Shown here: piece after piece, positions 6,972 to 15,567 of the stretch
How positions within the stretch are numbered: position 1 is the first letter of the stretch
How the letters are laid out: the number at the start of each line of letters is the position of its first letter
From: Actinomycetes bacterium
GTDB lineage: Bacteria > Actinomycetota > Actinomycetes > Streptosporangiales > Streptosporangiaceae
NCBI GenBank assembly: GCA_025964575.1
Contig: JAOPYO010000251.1
Span: 1-32,908, forward strand
DNA: 32,908 nt
Reading direction: 5' to 3'
Translations under genes and position numbers: made by a program
Notes under the pieces: generated by a model
Seen by the model: only the letters and a program-made list of their open reading frames with translations
Databases searched by the model: none
Told to the model about the DNA's origin: nothing

Positions 6972-8118
6972 CGCACACAACATCCAGACCCGCAGCGAAC
7001 GGCAAGCGGTCGCGCGCTTCCGTGACCTGCTGCGGGCTGAGCGGCAGAGCGCGGCCCTCTATCGGGGGCTGGCCGCCGGCGCCACCGGCGAGCGGCGACA
7101 GATCTTTTTGGAACTGGCCGCGGCGGAGGAACGGCACGCCACGCACTGGGCGGCCAAGCTCACCGCGCTCGGCGAAAGAATCCCTGAATCCCACCGCCCT
7201 ATGGTGCGCACCCGGTTACTGTCCTGGCTTGCCCGCCGGTTCTCCGTCGACACCGTGCTGCCGTTCGTGGAGCGCGCCGAGCGCTCCGACGCCGGCCTGT
7301 ACGACGGTGACCCGCACGCCGCGCCGGACATGGCCGTCGACGAGCGTTCACACGCCCGTGTGCTCACCCGGATGCGCGACCAGGGACAGGGCGATGCCGG
7401 CGGCAGCAGCCGGGATATCACCCGGAATGAGCCGTGGCACCGCGGCGACCGCTCCGGCGCGCTGCGGGCCGCCGTGTTCGGCGTCAACGACGGGCTGGTC
7501 TCCAACACCTCGCTGGTCATGGGGTTCGCCGGATCCGGAGCGGCCGGCAAGACCATCCTTTTCGCCGGCCTCGCCGGCCTGCTCGCGGGCGCGTTCTCCA
7601 TGGCAGCCGGCGAGTACATCTCCATGCGCAGCCAACGAGAGGCATACGAGCGCGAGATCGATCTGGAATCCGAGGAACTCCGTGACGACCCCGAGGCCGA
7701 GGCCGAAGAACTAGCGCTCATCTACCGAGCCAAAGGCCTGGACACCGACGAGGCGGAACGCATCGCCACGACCATCATGAAGGACCGCGAAGCGGCCCTG
7801 GACACCATGGCCCGCGAGGAACTCGGACTCGACCCCGACGAACTCGGTTCGCCGTGGTCGGCCGCCGTCTCCAGCCTCATCGCCTTCACCATCGGGGCCG
7901 CGGTCGCCGTCATTCCCTACCTGTTCGCTTCCGGCGCTGCCGCGCTTGTCATCTCCATCGTCCTTGCCGCCATCGCCCTGTTCGCCGTTGGCGCTGCCCT
8001 TGGACTGCTCAACGGCAGAGGCCCACTGCTCTCTGGTGCACGCCAACTCCTCGTAGGCGGAGCCGCCGCCCTGGTCGTCTACTCCGTCGGCCACCTCATC
8101 GGGTCCGGCGGGGCCTGA
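6961..8118 (+). CDS. MbfA-like ferritin-like domain fused to VIT1/CCC1 iron transporter
   Basis: The 385-residue protein has two parts. Residues about 10-145 form a rubrerythrin-like four-helix domain with di-iron type Glu/His motifs (LLRAERQSAALYR, AAEERHATHW, AVDERSHARV). Residues about 160-385 match the VIT1/CCC1 family: RAAVFGVNDGLVSN, AGAFSMAAGEYISMRSQ, a charged Glu-rich cytoplasmic stretch, and three or more hydrophobic segments from 300 to the end. This is the architecture of MbfA, an inner-membrane iron exporter in alpha-proteobacteria that protects against iron and peroxide. AGGAG at 6948-6951 precedes the ATG. It is translationally coupled to the Fur gene and so is probably de-repressed by excess iron or peroxide. 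Confidence 0.85.
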   Translation: MSADAHNIQTRSERQAVARFRDLLRAERQSAALYRGLAAGATGERRQIFLELAAAEERHATHWAAKLTALGERIPESHRPMVRTRLLSWLARRFSVDTVLPFVERAERSDAGLYDGDPHAAPDMAVDERSHARVLTRMRDQGQGDAGGSSRDITRNEPWHRGDRSGALRAAVFGVNDGLVSNTSLVMGFAGSGAAGKTILFAGLAGLLAGAFSMAAGEYISMRSQREAYEREIDLESEELRDDPEAEAEELALIYRAKGLDTDEAERIATTIMKDREAALDTMAREELGLDPDELGSPWSAAVSSLIAFTIGAAVAVIPYLFASGAAALVISIVLAAIALFAVGAALGLLNGRGPLLSGARQLLVGGAAALVVYSVGHLIGSGGA

Positions 8119-8274
8119 CCTGGCCGGTTGGTCTCGCGCACTGTCCATGACGAACGGCCTTCCGGCATCCAGCGGACGCCGACGCGGGTGACGCGGCCCG
8201 GCAGACGGGAGGATCGCCGGTGGATCAGGGGTGTTGCGTGCCGATACTCGCGCTCGTGGAGGAGCCGCAGGTGC

Positions 8275-8931
8275 TCAGCGAGCGACTGGACGCTGCGCGG
8301 CGGTGGTCATGTTCGATGCGGAGAAGGCCGAGGCCAGTTCCCGCATGGCGGTGTCAAGCAGGTGGATCAGATCGGTGTCATCGTGCCGTAGCCACTGTTC
8401 GTACGCGGCGATGGCGACGCCGAGAGTGGCGTACGCGATCGTCTGCGGTATGAGCGAGTCGTCCGGCACGCCCATGCGGTGGCCGACGTACTCGGCGAGG
8501 ACCTGGCGCCACGCCGCGTACCGGAGCGTTGAGTGCGCTTGGAGCGCCGGGACGGTGAGGATCAGCTTCATGCGCCGCCGGAGCCACGGCAGTTCGGTGG
8601 TGTCCACCCGGTTGAAGTCCAGGAGCGCCTCGCGCACGGCGTCCATCAGCGGTTGTTCGGGTGGAGCGGCGAACAATCGCTGTCGCATCTGCGTGAGCTG
8701 CCCGTCGAAGTCGCCCCACGCGATGTCGTTCTTGGAGGGGAAGTACCGGAAGAAGGTGCGGCGTCCGATGCCGGCCGCCGCGGCGATGTCGTCCACCGTG
8801 GTCTGGTCGAAACCTCGGCTGGTGAACAGCTCGAAGGCGATGTGCTCGATCTCGGCGGCAGAGGTCACCCGCTTCCGGCCGGCGCGGCCTGCGGACCCGT
8901 CGGAGGCGGGATCCGAGAGCTTCTGTTGCAT
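8275..8931 (-). CDS. mftR: Mycofactocin system TetR-family regulator
   Basis: This 218-residue TetR protein has a helix-turn-helix at about 25-70, including TTVDDIAAAAGIGRRTFFRY and FPSKNDIAWGDFD. The RRTFFRYFPSK.D..WGDFD stretch is characteristic of MftR. It is divergent from mftA, with 106 bases between the two starts. In mycobacteria MftR represses the cluster and is released by long-chain acyl-CoA. The same is likely here, with the twin repeats at 8947-8986 as its sites. The 156 bases between this gene and the iron exporter hold no recognised feature. Confidence 0.92.
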   Translation of the reverse strand: MQQKLSDPASDGSAGRAGRKRVTSAAEIEHIAFELFTSRGFDQTTVDDIAAAAGIGRRTFFRYFPSKNDIAWGDFDGQLTQMRQRLFAAPPEQPLMDAVREALLDFNRVDTTELPWLRRRMKLILTVPALQAHSTLRYAAWRQVLAEYVGHRMGVPDDSLIPQTIAYATLGVAIAAYEQWLRHDDTDLIHLLDTAMRELASAFSASNMTTAAQRPVAR

Positions 8932-8946
8932 GACCTCTTCCCTTTT

Positions 8947-8986
8947 GCACTGAGTGCCAATATTGTATCGGCACTGAGTGCCAATA
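8947..8986. promoter_or_regulatory. Twin MftR operator candidates in the mftR-mftA gap
   Basis: GCACTGAGTGCCAATA occurs twice as an exact direct repeat at 8947-8962 and 8971-8986, 24 bases apart start to start. Each copy contains the dyad GCACT-G-AGTGC. The second copy extends to GGCACT-G-AGTGCC at 8970-8982, a perfect 13-base palindrome. The intervening TATTGTAT is AT-rich and could hold -10 elements for one or both divergent promoters. Location and symmetry make these the best candidate MftR sites. Confidence 0.75.
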
Positions 8987-9037
8987 CCGGAGCTTCGTGG
9001 CCGTCGGCCGCGTTACGCCGCGTGAGAGGAGCATGTC

Positions 9038-9160
9038 ATGTCCGACTCGCAGAACGCCCCGACCGCCGAGCAGGACCGGGTTCTGGTGGAGGAGGAACTG
9101 GTGGAGGAGGACCTGCTCGTCGAGGAGGTCTCGATCGACGGTATGTGCGGCGTCTACTGA
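9038..9160 (+). CDS. mftA: Mycofactocin precursor peptide
   Basis: This 40-residue peptide starts at ATG 9038 behind AGAGGAG at 9025-9031. Its middle is acidic and Glu/Val-rich, and it ends in the hallmark core IDGMCGVY. MftC acts on the last two residues: it oxidatively decarboxylates Tyr40 and forms a C-C bond to Val39. MftE then cuts off the resulting dimethyl-pyrrolidinone AHDP. The upstream ATG at 9033 is in another frame and leads nowhere. mftB begins 14 bases after the stop, so it is the first gene of the long operon. Confidence 0.97.
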   Translation: MSDSQNAPTAEQDRVLVEEELVEEDLLVEEVSIDGMCGVY

Positions 9161-9173
9161 TCAGGGGATCGCC

Positions 9174-9449
9174 GTGTTCGATCCGGATCGGCCGTACCGC
9201 TGTTCGCCGCAGGTGTCCCTGCGTCCTGAGCCGTTCGGCGCGCTGGCCTACCACTTCGGCACCAGGCGTCTGTCGTTCCTGAAGACGCCGGTGCTGGTCG
9301 AGGTGGTGCGCACATTGGACGCGCACGCCACCGTTCACGCTGCTCTCGACGATGCGGGCGTGCCGGCCGGGGAACGCTCCGCCTACCTCAACGCTCTCGC
9401 CGGACTCGCCGAGGCGCAGACCATCGAACCTCGGGAGGCCATTCGATGA
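9174..9449 (+). CDS. mftB: Mycofactocin peptide chaperone MftB
   Basis: This 91-residue protein is the PqqD-like RiPP recognition element that binds the MftA leader and presents it to MftC. FDPDRPYRCSPQVSLRPEPFGALAY followed by a hydrophobic-rich RRLSFLKTP is the conserved MftB front; the C-terminal half is helical. GTG 9174 is chosen because AGGGGA at 9163-9168 lies 5 bases upstream and the residues before it are not conserved. The stop overlaps the mftC start (ATGA at 9446), as expected for two proteins that work as a complex. Confidence 0.92.
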   Translation: MFDPDRPYRCSPQVSLRPEPFGALAYHFGTRRLSFLKTPVLVEVVRTLDAHATVHAALDDAGVPAGERSAYLNALAGLAEAQTIEPREAIR

Positions 9450-10654
9450 AGCTCGTCGACCACTTCCAGCATGGACTGGACGCGCCGATCTGCCTGACGT
9501 GGGAGCTGACCTACGCCTGCAACCTGTCGTGTGTGCACTGCCTGTCGTCCTCTGGGCGCCGTGATCCGCGTGAGCTGGACACCGCGGAGTGCAAGGCGGT
9601 GATCGATGAGTTGCAGCGGATGCAGGTGTTCTATGTGAACATCGGCGGTGGCGAACCCACCGTACGACCGGACTTCTGGGAGCTGGTGGACTACGCGACC
9701 GCGCACCAGGTCGGCGTGAAGTTCTCCACCAACGGCATCAAGATCACACCAGAGCGGGCGCGGTGGCTTGCCGCGAGCGACTACGTGGACGTGCAGATCT
9801 CCCTGGACGGGGCGACTCGCGAGGTCAACGACGCTGTACGCGGCCAGGGTTCGTTCGACACCGCCATGGCGGCGATGCGCAACCTGGCGGACGCGGGCTT
9901 CCGCGACTTCAAGATCAGTGTGGTGGTGACCCGGCAGAACACCGGACAGCTCGATGACTTCGCGGCGATCGCGCAGGAGTACGGGGCGCAGCTGCGGATC
10001 ACCCGGCTGCGCCCCTCCGGGCGCGGCGCTGATGTCTGGAACGAGCTGCACCCGACCGCCGGGCAGCAGCGCGAGCTCTATGACTGGCTGGTGTTGCACG
10101 GAGAAGGGGTGCTGACCGGCGACTCGTTCTTCCACCTCAACGCGCTCGGCTCGACCCCACTGCCGGGACTGAACCTGTGCGGGGCCGGCCGGGTGGTATG
10201 CCTGATCGACCCGATCGGTGAGGTGTACGCCTGCCCGTTCGCCATCCACGACCAGTTCCTCGCCGGCAATGTGCGCTCACCGGGCGGATTCGCGGAAGTC
10301 TGGCGGAACTCGCCGCTGTTCGCCGAGCTGCGCGGACCACAGACCGGAGGGGCGTGCACCTCCTGCTCGGCCTTCGACTCGTGCCGCGGTGGGTGCATGG
10401 CCGCGAAGTTCTTCACCGGCCTTCCCCTCGATGGCCCGGACCCGGAATGCGTCAAAGGGTACGGAGAGGCGGCACTCGCGTCCGTCGGGGCGACGTCGGC
10501 CCCCCGCCCCACCGGTGACCATTCCCACCGCACCCGCCCGGCGCGCGCGGCCCGCGCGGTGCCGGTGCAGATCGGCTGGGGTGCACCGGCCGCGACGCCG
10601 CCGGACCGTGCCTGCGATGCCAGCCCGCTGGCGGGGTTCCGCCCCACCGCCTGA
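9446..10654 (+). CDS. mftC: Mycofactocin radical SAM maturase MftC
   Basis: This 402-residue radical SAM enzyme has the [4Fe-4S]-AdoMet motif CNLSCVHC at Cys25, Cys29 and Cys32. The SAM-binding GGGEPT is at 68-72 and STNG at 94-97. A SPASM domain carries Cys245, 252, 263, 304, 307, 313, 317 and 335 for auxiliary clusters. It performs two steps on MftA: oxidative decarboxylation of the C-terminal Tyr, then the Val-Tyr carbon-carbon cross-link. Residues from about 345 on are Pro/Arg/Ala-rich and end with a CDASPLAGF segment. No truncation is seen. It is the most diagnostic gene of the cluster together with mftA. Confidence 0.96.
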   Translation: MKLVDHFQHGLDAPICLTWELTYACNLSCVHCLSSSGRRDPRELDTAECKAVIDELQRMQVFYVNIGGGEPTVRPDFWELVDYATAHQVGVKFSTNGIKITPERARWLAASDYVDVQISLDGATREVNDAVRGQGSFDTAMAAMRNLADAGFRDFKISVVVTRQNTGQLDDFAAIAQEYGAQLRITRLRPSGRGADVWNELHPTAGQQRELYDWLVLHGEGVLTGDSFFHLNALGSTPLPGLNLCGAGRVVCLIDPIGEVYACPFAIHDQFLAGNVRSPGGFAEVWRNSPLFAELRGPQTGGACTSCSAFDSCRGGCMAAKFFTGLPLDGPDPECVKGYGEAALASVGATSAPRPTGDHSHRTRPARAARAVPVQIGWGAPAATPPDRACDASPLAGFRPTA

Positions 10655-10670
10655 CCGGAAGAAGGACACG

Positions 10671-12647
10671 CTGCTCACCGACCCGATCGTGCTGGCCGGC
10701 CGGACGGCACCCAGCCGGGTACTGTTCGGCCCGCACGAGACGAATTTGGCCTGGCAACGGGAGATCTCTCGTCGCCACGTGGCGTACTACGAGCGCCGCG
10801 CCGCCGGCGGCGCCGGACTCATCGTCACCGAGACCGCGAGCGTGCACGCCGACGACTGGCCCTACGAGCGCGCTCCGCTGGCCACCGACTGCGGTCAGGG
10901 CTGGGCGGCCACCGTCGCGGCCTGCCGTCGGCACGGAGCGGTTGTGGTCGCGAGCCTCGGGCATGCCGGGTCGCAGGGTTCGTCGGCGTACTCCCAGTCC
11001 GCGTTGTGGGCCCCTTCGCGGGTTCCGGACGTGGCCGGCCGCGAGTTGCCGATGGAGATGGAGGAGACGGAGATCGGGCGGCTCATCGATGGCTTCGCCG
11101 CGGCGGCAGCCCTCGCCGTCCGTTCCGACCTGGACGGCGTCGAGATCGACGCCGGTCAGCACAGCCTGCTGCGGCAGTTCCTGTCGGGGCTGACCAACCT
11201 GCGTGCGGACTCCTACGGGAGCGACCGGGCGCTGCTGGCCCGCGAGGTGCTGGGCGCGGTACGCGATGCGATCGGCGCGGACCGGATTCTCGGCCTGCGG
11301 TTGTCCTGCGACGAGCTCGCGCCGTGGGCCGGCATCACGCCGGAACAGGCGGCCGTTCTGGCCCATGAGCTGGCCTCCCTCGTCGACTACCTGGCCGTGG
11401 TCCGCGGCTCGGCGATGGGCACCTCCGCCACCCGGCCAGATCTGCACACCGAGCCGGGATTCAACATCGACCTGTGCCGATCGATCCGATCGGCGGTGCG
11501 CGGTGCCACCCAGGTCGTGCTGCAGGGTTCGGTCGTGGAGGCCGAACAGGCACAGCGGGCATTGGACGATGGTGTCGCCGACCTGGTGGAGATGACCAGG
11601 GCGCAGATCACCGACCCGGACCTGGTGTCACTGTGGCGCGCCGGAAAGGGCACGCGGATCCGGCCCTGCGTGCTCAGCAACCAGAAGTGTCGCGTCCGGG
11701 ACAACCGCAACCCGGTCGTCAGCTGCATATCCGAACCGCACAGCGGCCACGAAACACGGGAACCAGCGGTCGGCGGGCTGGACGAGCATGCCGTGGAGGT
11801 GCTCGTCGTCGGCGGCGGCCCGGCCGGGCTGGAGGCCGCCCGCACCCTCGCGCTCCGTGGCCATCGGGTGCGGCTGATGGAACGCTCGGCGCGGCTGGGC
11901 GGCGCGCTGCGCTCGGCGGCGCTGGTCGGCGGCAGAATACGGCTCACCAAGCTCGCCGACTGGCTGGAAGCGGAGATCAGGCGGCTGGGTGTGGCGGTCG
12001 AGACCGGTGTCACCGCCACGCCCGAAGACCTCGATCTCGCGGCGGACGCCGGCACGTCGGTCCTGCTGGCCACCGGTGCCGTGCCCGGCCCCAGGGAGTA
12101 TCAGATCGCCGACGGCGCACACGTGCTCGATGTGGTCGAGTTGCTCACCGCCGCTGAGAACAACCTGCTCGGAGAGTTGCCGCCCGGCCCTGCCGTCGTG
12201 TTCGACCCGGTCGGTGATCCCGTAGGCGTGGGGATCGCGGAGCTGCTGGCCGGGCACGGCCGGGAGACGGCGATCGTGACCCAGGACAATGTGGTGGGCA
12301 CGCAGCTGGCGCTCACCGGGGATCTGGCGGATGCGAACGCACGCCTGCAGCGCGCCGGGGTCGTTCTGCACAAGAACTCGTTGGTGCGGGAGGTGCACGC
12401 CGGCCGAGTGGTCCTGGAGGATCGCTTCTCCGGGGAACGCCGGGAGGAGTCCGCTGCCCTGCTCGTCCACTGCGGGCACCGGCTTCCGGATCGGACGCTG
12501 GCACTCGCCCGGCCGGGATCGGCCTGCGCGGGCGACTGCGTGGCACCCCGGACGATCCACGAGGCGGTCCTGGAAGGCAGGCGGGCCGCGCTGGCGATCG
12601 GCGGCGCCTACGGAGCAGCCCGCCTTCTGGCTGGGAAGGCCGTCTGA
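10671..12647 (+). CDS. Mycofactocin-associated FadH/old-yellow-enzyme-like oxidoreductase 1
   Basis: This 658-residue protein resembles 2,4-dienoyl-CoA reductase. An N-terminal FMN TIM barrel (about 1-330) contains RVLFGPHETNLAWQ and YYERRAAGGAGLIVTE. A linker Cys cluster follows, then a C-terminal FAD/NAD(P) domain with VLVVGGGPAGLEAA. The Fe-S region has Cys333, Cys340 and Cys352 but Ser336 where FadH has its second Cys. It probably starts at CTG 10671: GAAGAAGGA lies 4-5 bases upstream and the residues that follow (LTDPIVLAGR) look like the family N-terminus. The first in-frame GTG (10689) has no ribosome binding site. It overlaps the paralogue by one base. Role in MFT redox cycling is inferred from the operon; the reaction is unknown. 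Confidence 0.87.
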   Translation: MLTDPIVLAGRTAPSRVLFGPHETNLAWQREISRRHVAYYERRAAGGAGLIVTETASVHADDWPYERAPLATDCGQGWAATVAACRRHGAVVVASLGHAGSQGSSAYSQSALWAPSRVPDVAGRELPMEMEETEIGRLIDGFAAAAALAVRSDLDGVEIDAGQHSLLRQFLSGLTNLRADSYGSDRALLAREVLGAVRDAIGADRILGLRLSCDELAPWAGITPEQAAVLAHELASLVDYLAVVRGSAMGTSATRPDLHTEPGFNIDLCRSIRSAVRGATQVVLQGSVVEAEQAQRALDDGVADLVEMTRAQITDPDLVSLWRAGKGTRIRPCVLSNQKCRVRDNRNPVVSCISEPHSGHETREPAVGGLDEHAVEVLVVGGGPAGLEAARTLALRGHRVRLMERSARLGGALRSAALVGGRIRLTKLADWLEAEIRRLGVAVETGVTATPEDLDLAADAGTSVLLATGAVPGPREYQIADGAHVLDVVELLTAAENNLLGELPPGPAVVFDPVGDPVGVGIAELLAGHGRETAIVTQDNVVGTQLALTGDLADANARLQRAGVVLHKNSLVREVHAGRVVLEDRFSGERREESAALLVHCGHRLPDRTLALARPGSACAGDCVAPRTIHEAVLEGRRAALAIGGAYGAARLLAGKAV

Positions 12648-14608
12648 TGGGCGCCGGGCGCTATCGCCATCTGTTCTCGCCATTGCCAGTAGGACCGGTG
12701 ACGGTGGCGAACCGCGTGGTGTTCTCGGCGCACCTGACCAACTACGCCGTGGACGGGCTGCCGAGCGAGCAGCACGCGGCATACTACGCCGCCCGCGCGG
12801 CCGGCGGGGTCGGGCTGGTGATCACCGAGGAGCATTCGACGCATCCGACGGACTGGCCGTACGAGAAGCTGATCCACGGGTTCCACCGCTCCGTCATTCC
12901 GGGATACCGGCGCATCACCGAGGCGGTGCACGCCCACGGCGTGCCGATCTTCGCGCAGCTCAACCACAACGGTGGCCAGTCGTCGGGCATGTACTCGCGG
13001 CTGCCGGTATGGGCGCCTTCACCCGTGCCCGACCCGATGTTCCGGGAGGTCCCCAAGGCCGTCGACCTCTCCGAGATCGCCGAGATCGTGGCCGGGTACG
13101 GCATGGTCGCCGGGCACTGCGCCGAGGGCGGTTTCGACGGGGTGGAACTGCAATGCTCGCATTCCTCGATCGTGCGCGGCTTCCTGTCCCCGGCCACCAA
13201 CCGGCGCACCGACGACTACGGCGGCTCGCTGGAGAACAGGGCACGGATCCTGCTGGAGATCATCGATGCCGTGCGCGAGGCGATCGGCCCGAAACGGGCA
13301 CTGGGTGTACGGCTGTGCGGCGACGAGCTGATCGAGGGCGGCACCACCATCGACGAGGCGGTCGAGGTCGCGCGGATGGTCGAGGCGACCGGAAAAGTCG
13401 ACTACATCAACACCTCGATCGGCGTGGCCACCTCGACGCTGTACATGATCGAGGCGTCGATGGCGATTCCGCCCGGCTACGCCTTGTTCATCGCCAACGC
13501 GATACGCCGTGCCGTACGCCTGCCGGTGATCGGTGTCGGCCGGATCAAGGACCCGGTGCAGGCGGAGCGGGCACTGGCCGAGGGCCATTGCGACCTGGTA
13601 GGGGTGGTCCGCGGGCAGATCGCCGACCCGGACTTCATGGCCAAAGCACGGTCCGGACACGCCACGGAGATCCGGACCTGTCTGTCCTGCAACCAGGAGT
13701 GCGTCGGCCGGATGGGCCTCAACCGGTGGCTGGGCTGCATCGAGAACCCGCGCGCCGGACGTGAGGCCGTCCCGTTGCCCCCGCCCCGAGCCAGGAGCAA
13801 GCGGGTCCTGGTGGTGGGCGGCGGGCCCGCCGGGCTGCAGGCCGCATCGACGGCGGCTCGGCGAGGCCACCACGTGACGCTGTTCGAGAGGGAGGCCGCC
13901 ACCGGCGGGCAGGTGGCGGTGGCGGCGAGCGTGCCCGGCCGGGCCGAGTTCCTGGACCTGGCGCGGAACCTGCTCGCCGAGTGCCGGCGCCATGGCGTCG
14001 ACATCAAGACCGGGTCGGAGGCCACGGCCGAGTGGCTGCGGGCGCAGTCACCCGACGCGGTGGTGCTGGCCACCGGGGCCCGCCCCCAGCCACCGCACTG
14101 GGCCGGTGGCCTGGACCGCGTCGTGGACGTCCGAGATGTGCTCGAGGGCCGGGCCACGCCCGGCGGCGACGTTCTCGTGGTCGACGAGCTCGGCTTCCAC
14201 CAGGCCACCTCTGTGGCGGAACTGCTGGCCGACCGGGGCTGCCGGGTGCGCATCTCCACCCCGGGAATGGTGGTCGGCCAGGACCTCGGCGTCACCCTCG
14301 ACCTGGAGTTGTTCACTGTGCGCGCGCGCAACAAGGGCATCCGCCAGACCACCGATGAGGTCGTCATGTCCGCGTCGGTGCACGAATCCGGCGGCGTCGT
14401 TCTCCAGATCCTCACGCACACCACGGGAGCCATGTCCGAGGTACGCGTCGACTGGGTCGTGTGCGCCGTCCACCAGGAACCACAGGACGAACTGTGGCAG
14501 GAGCTCAAGGGTGCTCCGTTCGAGGTCCACCGGGCCGGCGACTGTCTCACACCACGCCGCGCACACGCCGCGGTCATCGAGGGCGATCGGGTCGGAGGCG
14601 CATTGTGA
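12647..14608 (+). CDS. Mycofactocin-associated FadH/old-yellow-enzyme-like oxidoreductase 2
   Basis: This 653-residue paralogue of the preceding gene has the same FMN barrel, Fe-S linker and FAD/NAD(P) domain. The barrel shows VVFSAHLTNYAV, ITEEHSTHPTDWPYEK and DGVELQCSHSSIVRGFLSP. The linker has the full Cys set 345, 348, 352 and 364 (CLSCNQEC then 11 residues to Cys), matching FadH spacing, so a [4Fe-4S] cluster is expected. VLVVGGGPAGLQAA near residue 386 starts the dinucleotide domain. Start ATG overlaps the previous TGA and its stop overlaps the next GTG. Two paralogues side by side may form a heteromer with only one intact cluster. Substrate unknown; an enone, a dienoyl-CoA or MFT itself are possible. 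Confidence 0.88.
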   Translation: MGAGRYRHLFSPLPVGPVTVANRVVFSAHLTNYAVDGLPSEQHAAYYAARAAGGVGLVITEEHSTHPTDWPYEKLIHGFHRSVIPGYRRITEAVHAHGVPIFAQLNHNGGQSSGMYSRLPVWAPSPVPDPMFREVPKAVDLSEIAEIVAGYGMVAGHCAEGGFDGVELQCSHSSIVRGFLSPATNRRTDDYGGSLENRARILLEIIDAVREAIGPKRALGVRLCGDELIEGGTTIDEAVEVARMVEATGKVDYINTSIGVATSTLYMIEASMAIPPGYALFIANAIRRAVRLPVIGVGRIKDPVQAERALAEGHCDLVGVVRGQIADPDFMAKARSGHATEIRTCLSCNQECVGRMGLNRWLGCIENPRAGREAVPLPPPRARSKRVLVVGGGPAGLQAASTAARRGHHVTLFEREAATGGQVAVAASVPGRAEFLDLARNLLAECRRHGVDIKTGSEATAEWLRAQSPDAVVLATGARPQPPHWAGGLDRVVDVRDVLEGRATPGGDVLVVDELGFHQATSVAELLADRGCRVRISTPGMVVGQDLGVTLDLELFTVRARNKGIRQTTDEVVMSASVHESGGVVLQILTHTTGAMSEVRVDWVVCAVHQEPQDELWQELKGAPFEVHRAGDCLTPRRAHAAVIEGDRVGGAL

Positions 14609-15567
14609 CGGCCTTGCCAGAAGGTGCGCCGATCGCCGTGGTCGTCGTGCGCGACGGCGTCCTTCCGCTGGGCGCCGATGAGACGGTCGCAGAGGCCGGC
14701 GGAACGGCACTGCTCGTCGGAACGGACCCGGGCACCGCCGTCGCGGAACTGACCGGGGCTCGGACCGTGTGGTGCGCCGAGAACGGGGCGTTCACGCCGG
14801 CCCGCTGGGCCTCCCAGCTCGCGCCCGTCCTCGCCGCAAGCGGCCCGATCCTGCTGCCGGCCTCGCCGGACGGCAGGGATCTGGCGCCGCGGCTCGCGGC
14901 GGCCATGGACCGGCCGCTGCTGGCCGGAGCGGTCCGGGTCATGGAGTCCGGCGCCGAGGTGGTGCGCTGGGGCGGCCGCGTGGCCGTCGAACTGACCTGC
15001 GAAGGCCCGTTCGTTGCGACGTTCCAGCCCGGAGTGCGCGGGGTCGAGTCCTCCTCCCGTACGCCGCGGATCGTGGAACTGTTCTTGCCTGACGCCGGCC
15101 CGGCCCTGGACGCGACCACGATCGCGATCACCGGGCCCGATCCCGCGACGGCCGACCTGGCCGAGGCGCCGCGCATCCTCGCCGCGGGCGCCGGCCTCGG
15201 CCGGGGGGAACTGCCCGGCCCGGACGCGGTGGCGCTGCTGCGCGCGGTGGCCGGGCACCTGGGTGCCTCGCTGGGCGCGACCAGGGTGGTCACCGATGCC
15301 GGGTGGGCCTCGTACGAGCGTCAGATCGGCACGACCGGAGTCGTGGTGACTGCCGAGCTGTACGTCGCCTTCGGCATTTCCGGTGCCGCGCAGCACCTCG
15401 GCGGGCTCGGGGACCCGCGGCACGTGGTCAGTGTCAACCTCGACCCATCGTGCCCGATGACCATGATGGCCGACCTGGGCATCGTGGCGGACGCGCCCGC
15501 GATGCTCGAGGAACTGGCCAAGCGACTCGGCGTGTCGGCCGGGGAAGAGCAGGTGCTCCATGGATGA
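14605..15567 (+). CDS. Mycofactocin-associated electron transfer flavoprotein alpha subunit (FixB/EtfA-like)
   Basis: This 320-residue protein is the FAD-binding alpha subunit of an ETF. The C-terminal FAD motif is clear: YVAFGISGAAQHLGGL, then VVSVNLDPSCPMTMMADLGI. The N-terminal half carries an alternating beta-alpha pattern (PIAVVVVRDG, TALLVGTD) with weaker similarity to standard EtfA. It starts at GTG 14605 overlapping the previous stop, and ends 8 bases inside the FixC-like gene. It should pair with the beta subunit at 17229, from which it is separated by the FixC and FixX genes. It takes electrons from a flavin dehydrogenase and passes them to the quinone oxidoreductase. Confidence 0.88.
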   Translation: MTALPEGAPIAVVVVRDGVLPLGADETVAEAGGTALLVGTDPGTAVAELTGARTVWCAENGAFTPARWASQLAPVLAASGPILLPASPDGRDLAPRLAAAMDRPLLAGAVRVMESGAEVVRWGGRVAVELTCEGPFVATFQPGVRGVESSSRTPRIVELFLPDAGPALDATTIAITGPDPATADLAEAPRILAAGAGLGRGELPGPDAVALLRAVAGHLGASLGATRVVTDAGWASYERQIGTTGVVVTAELYVAFGISGAAQHLGGLGDPRHVVSVNLDPSCPMTMMADLGIVADAPAMLEELAKRLGVSAGEEQVLHG

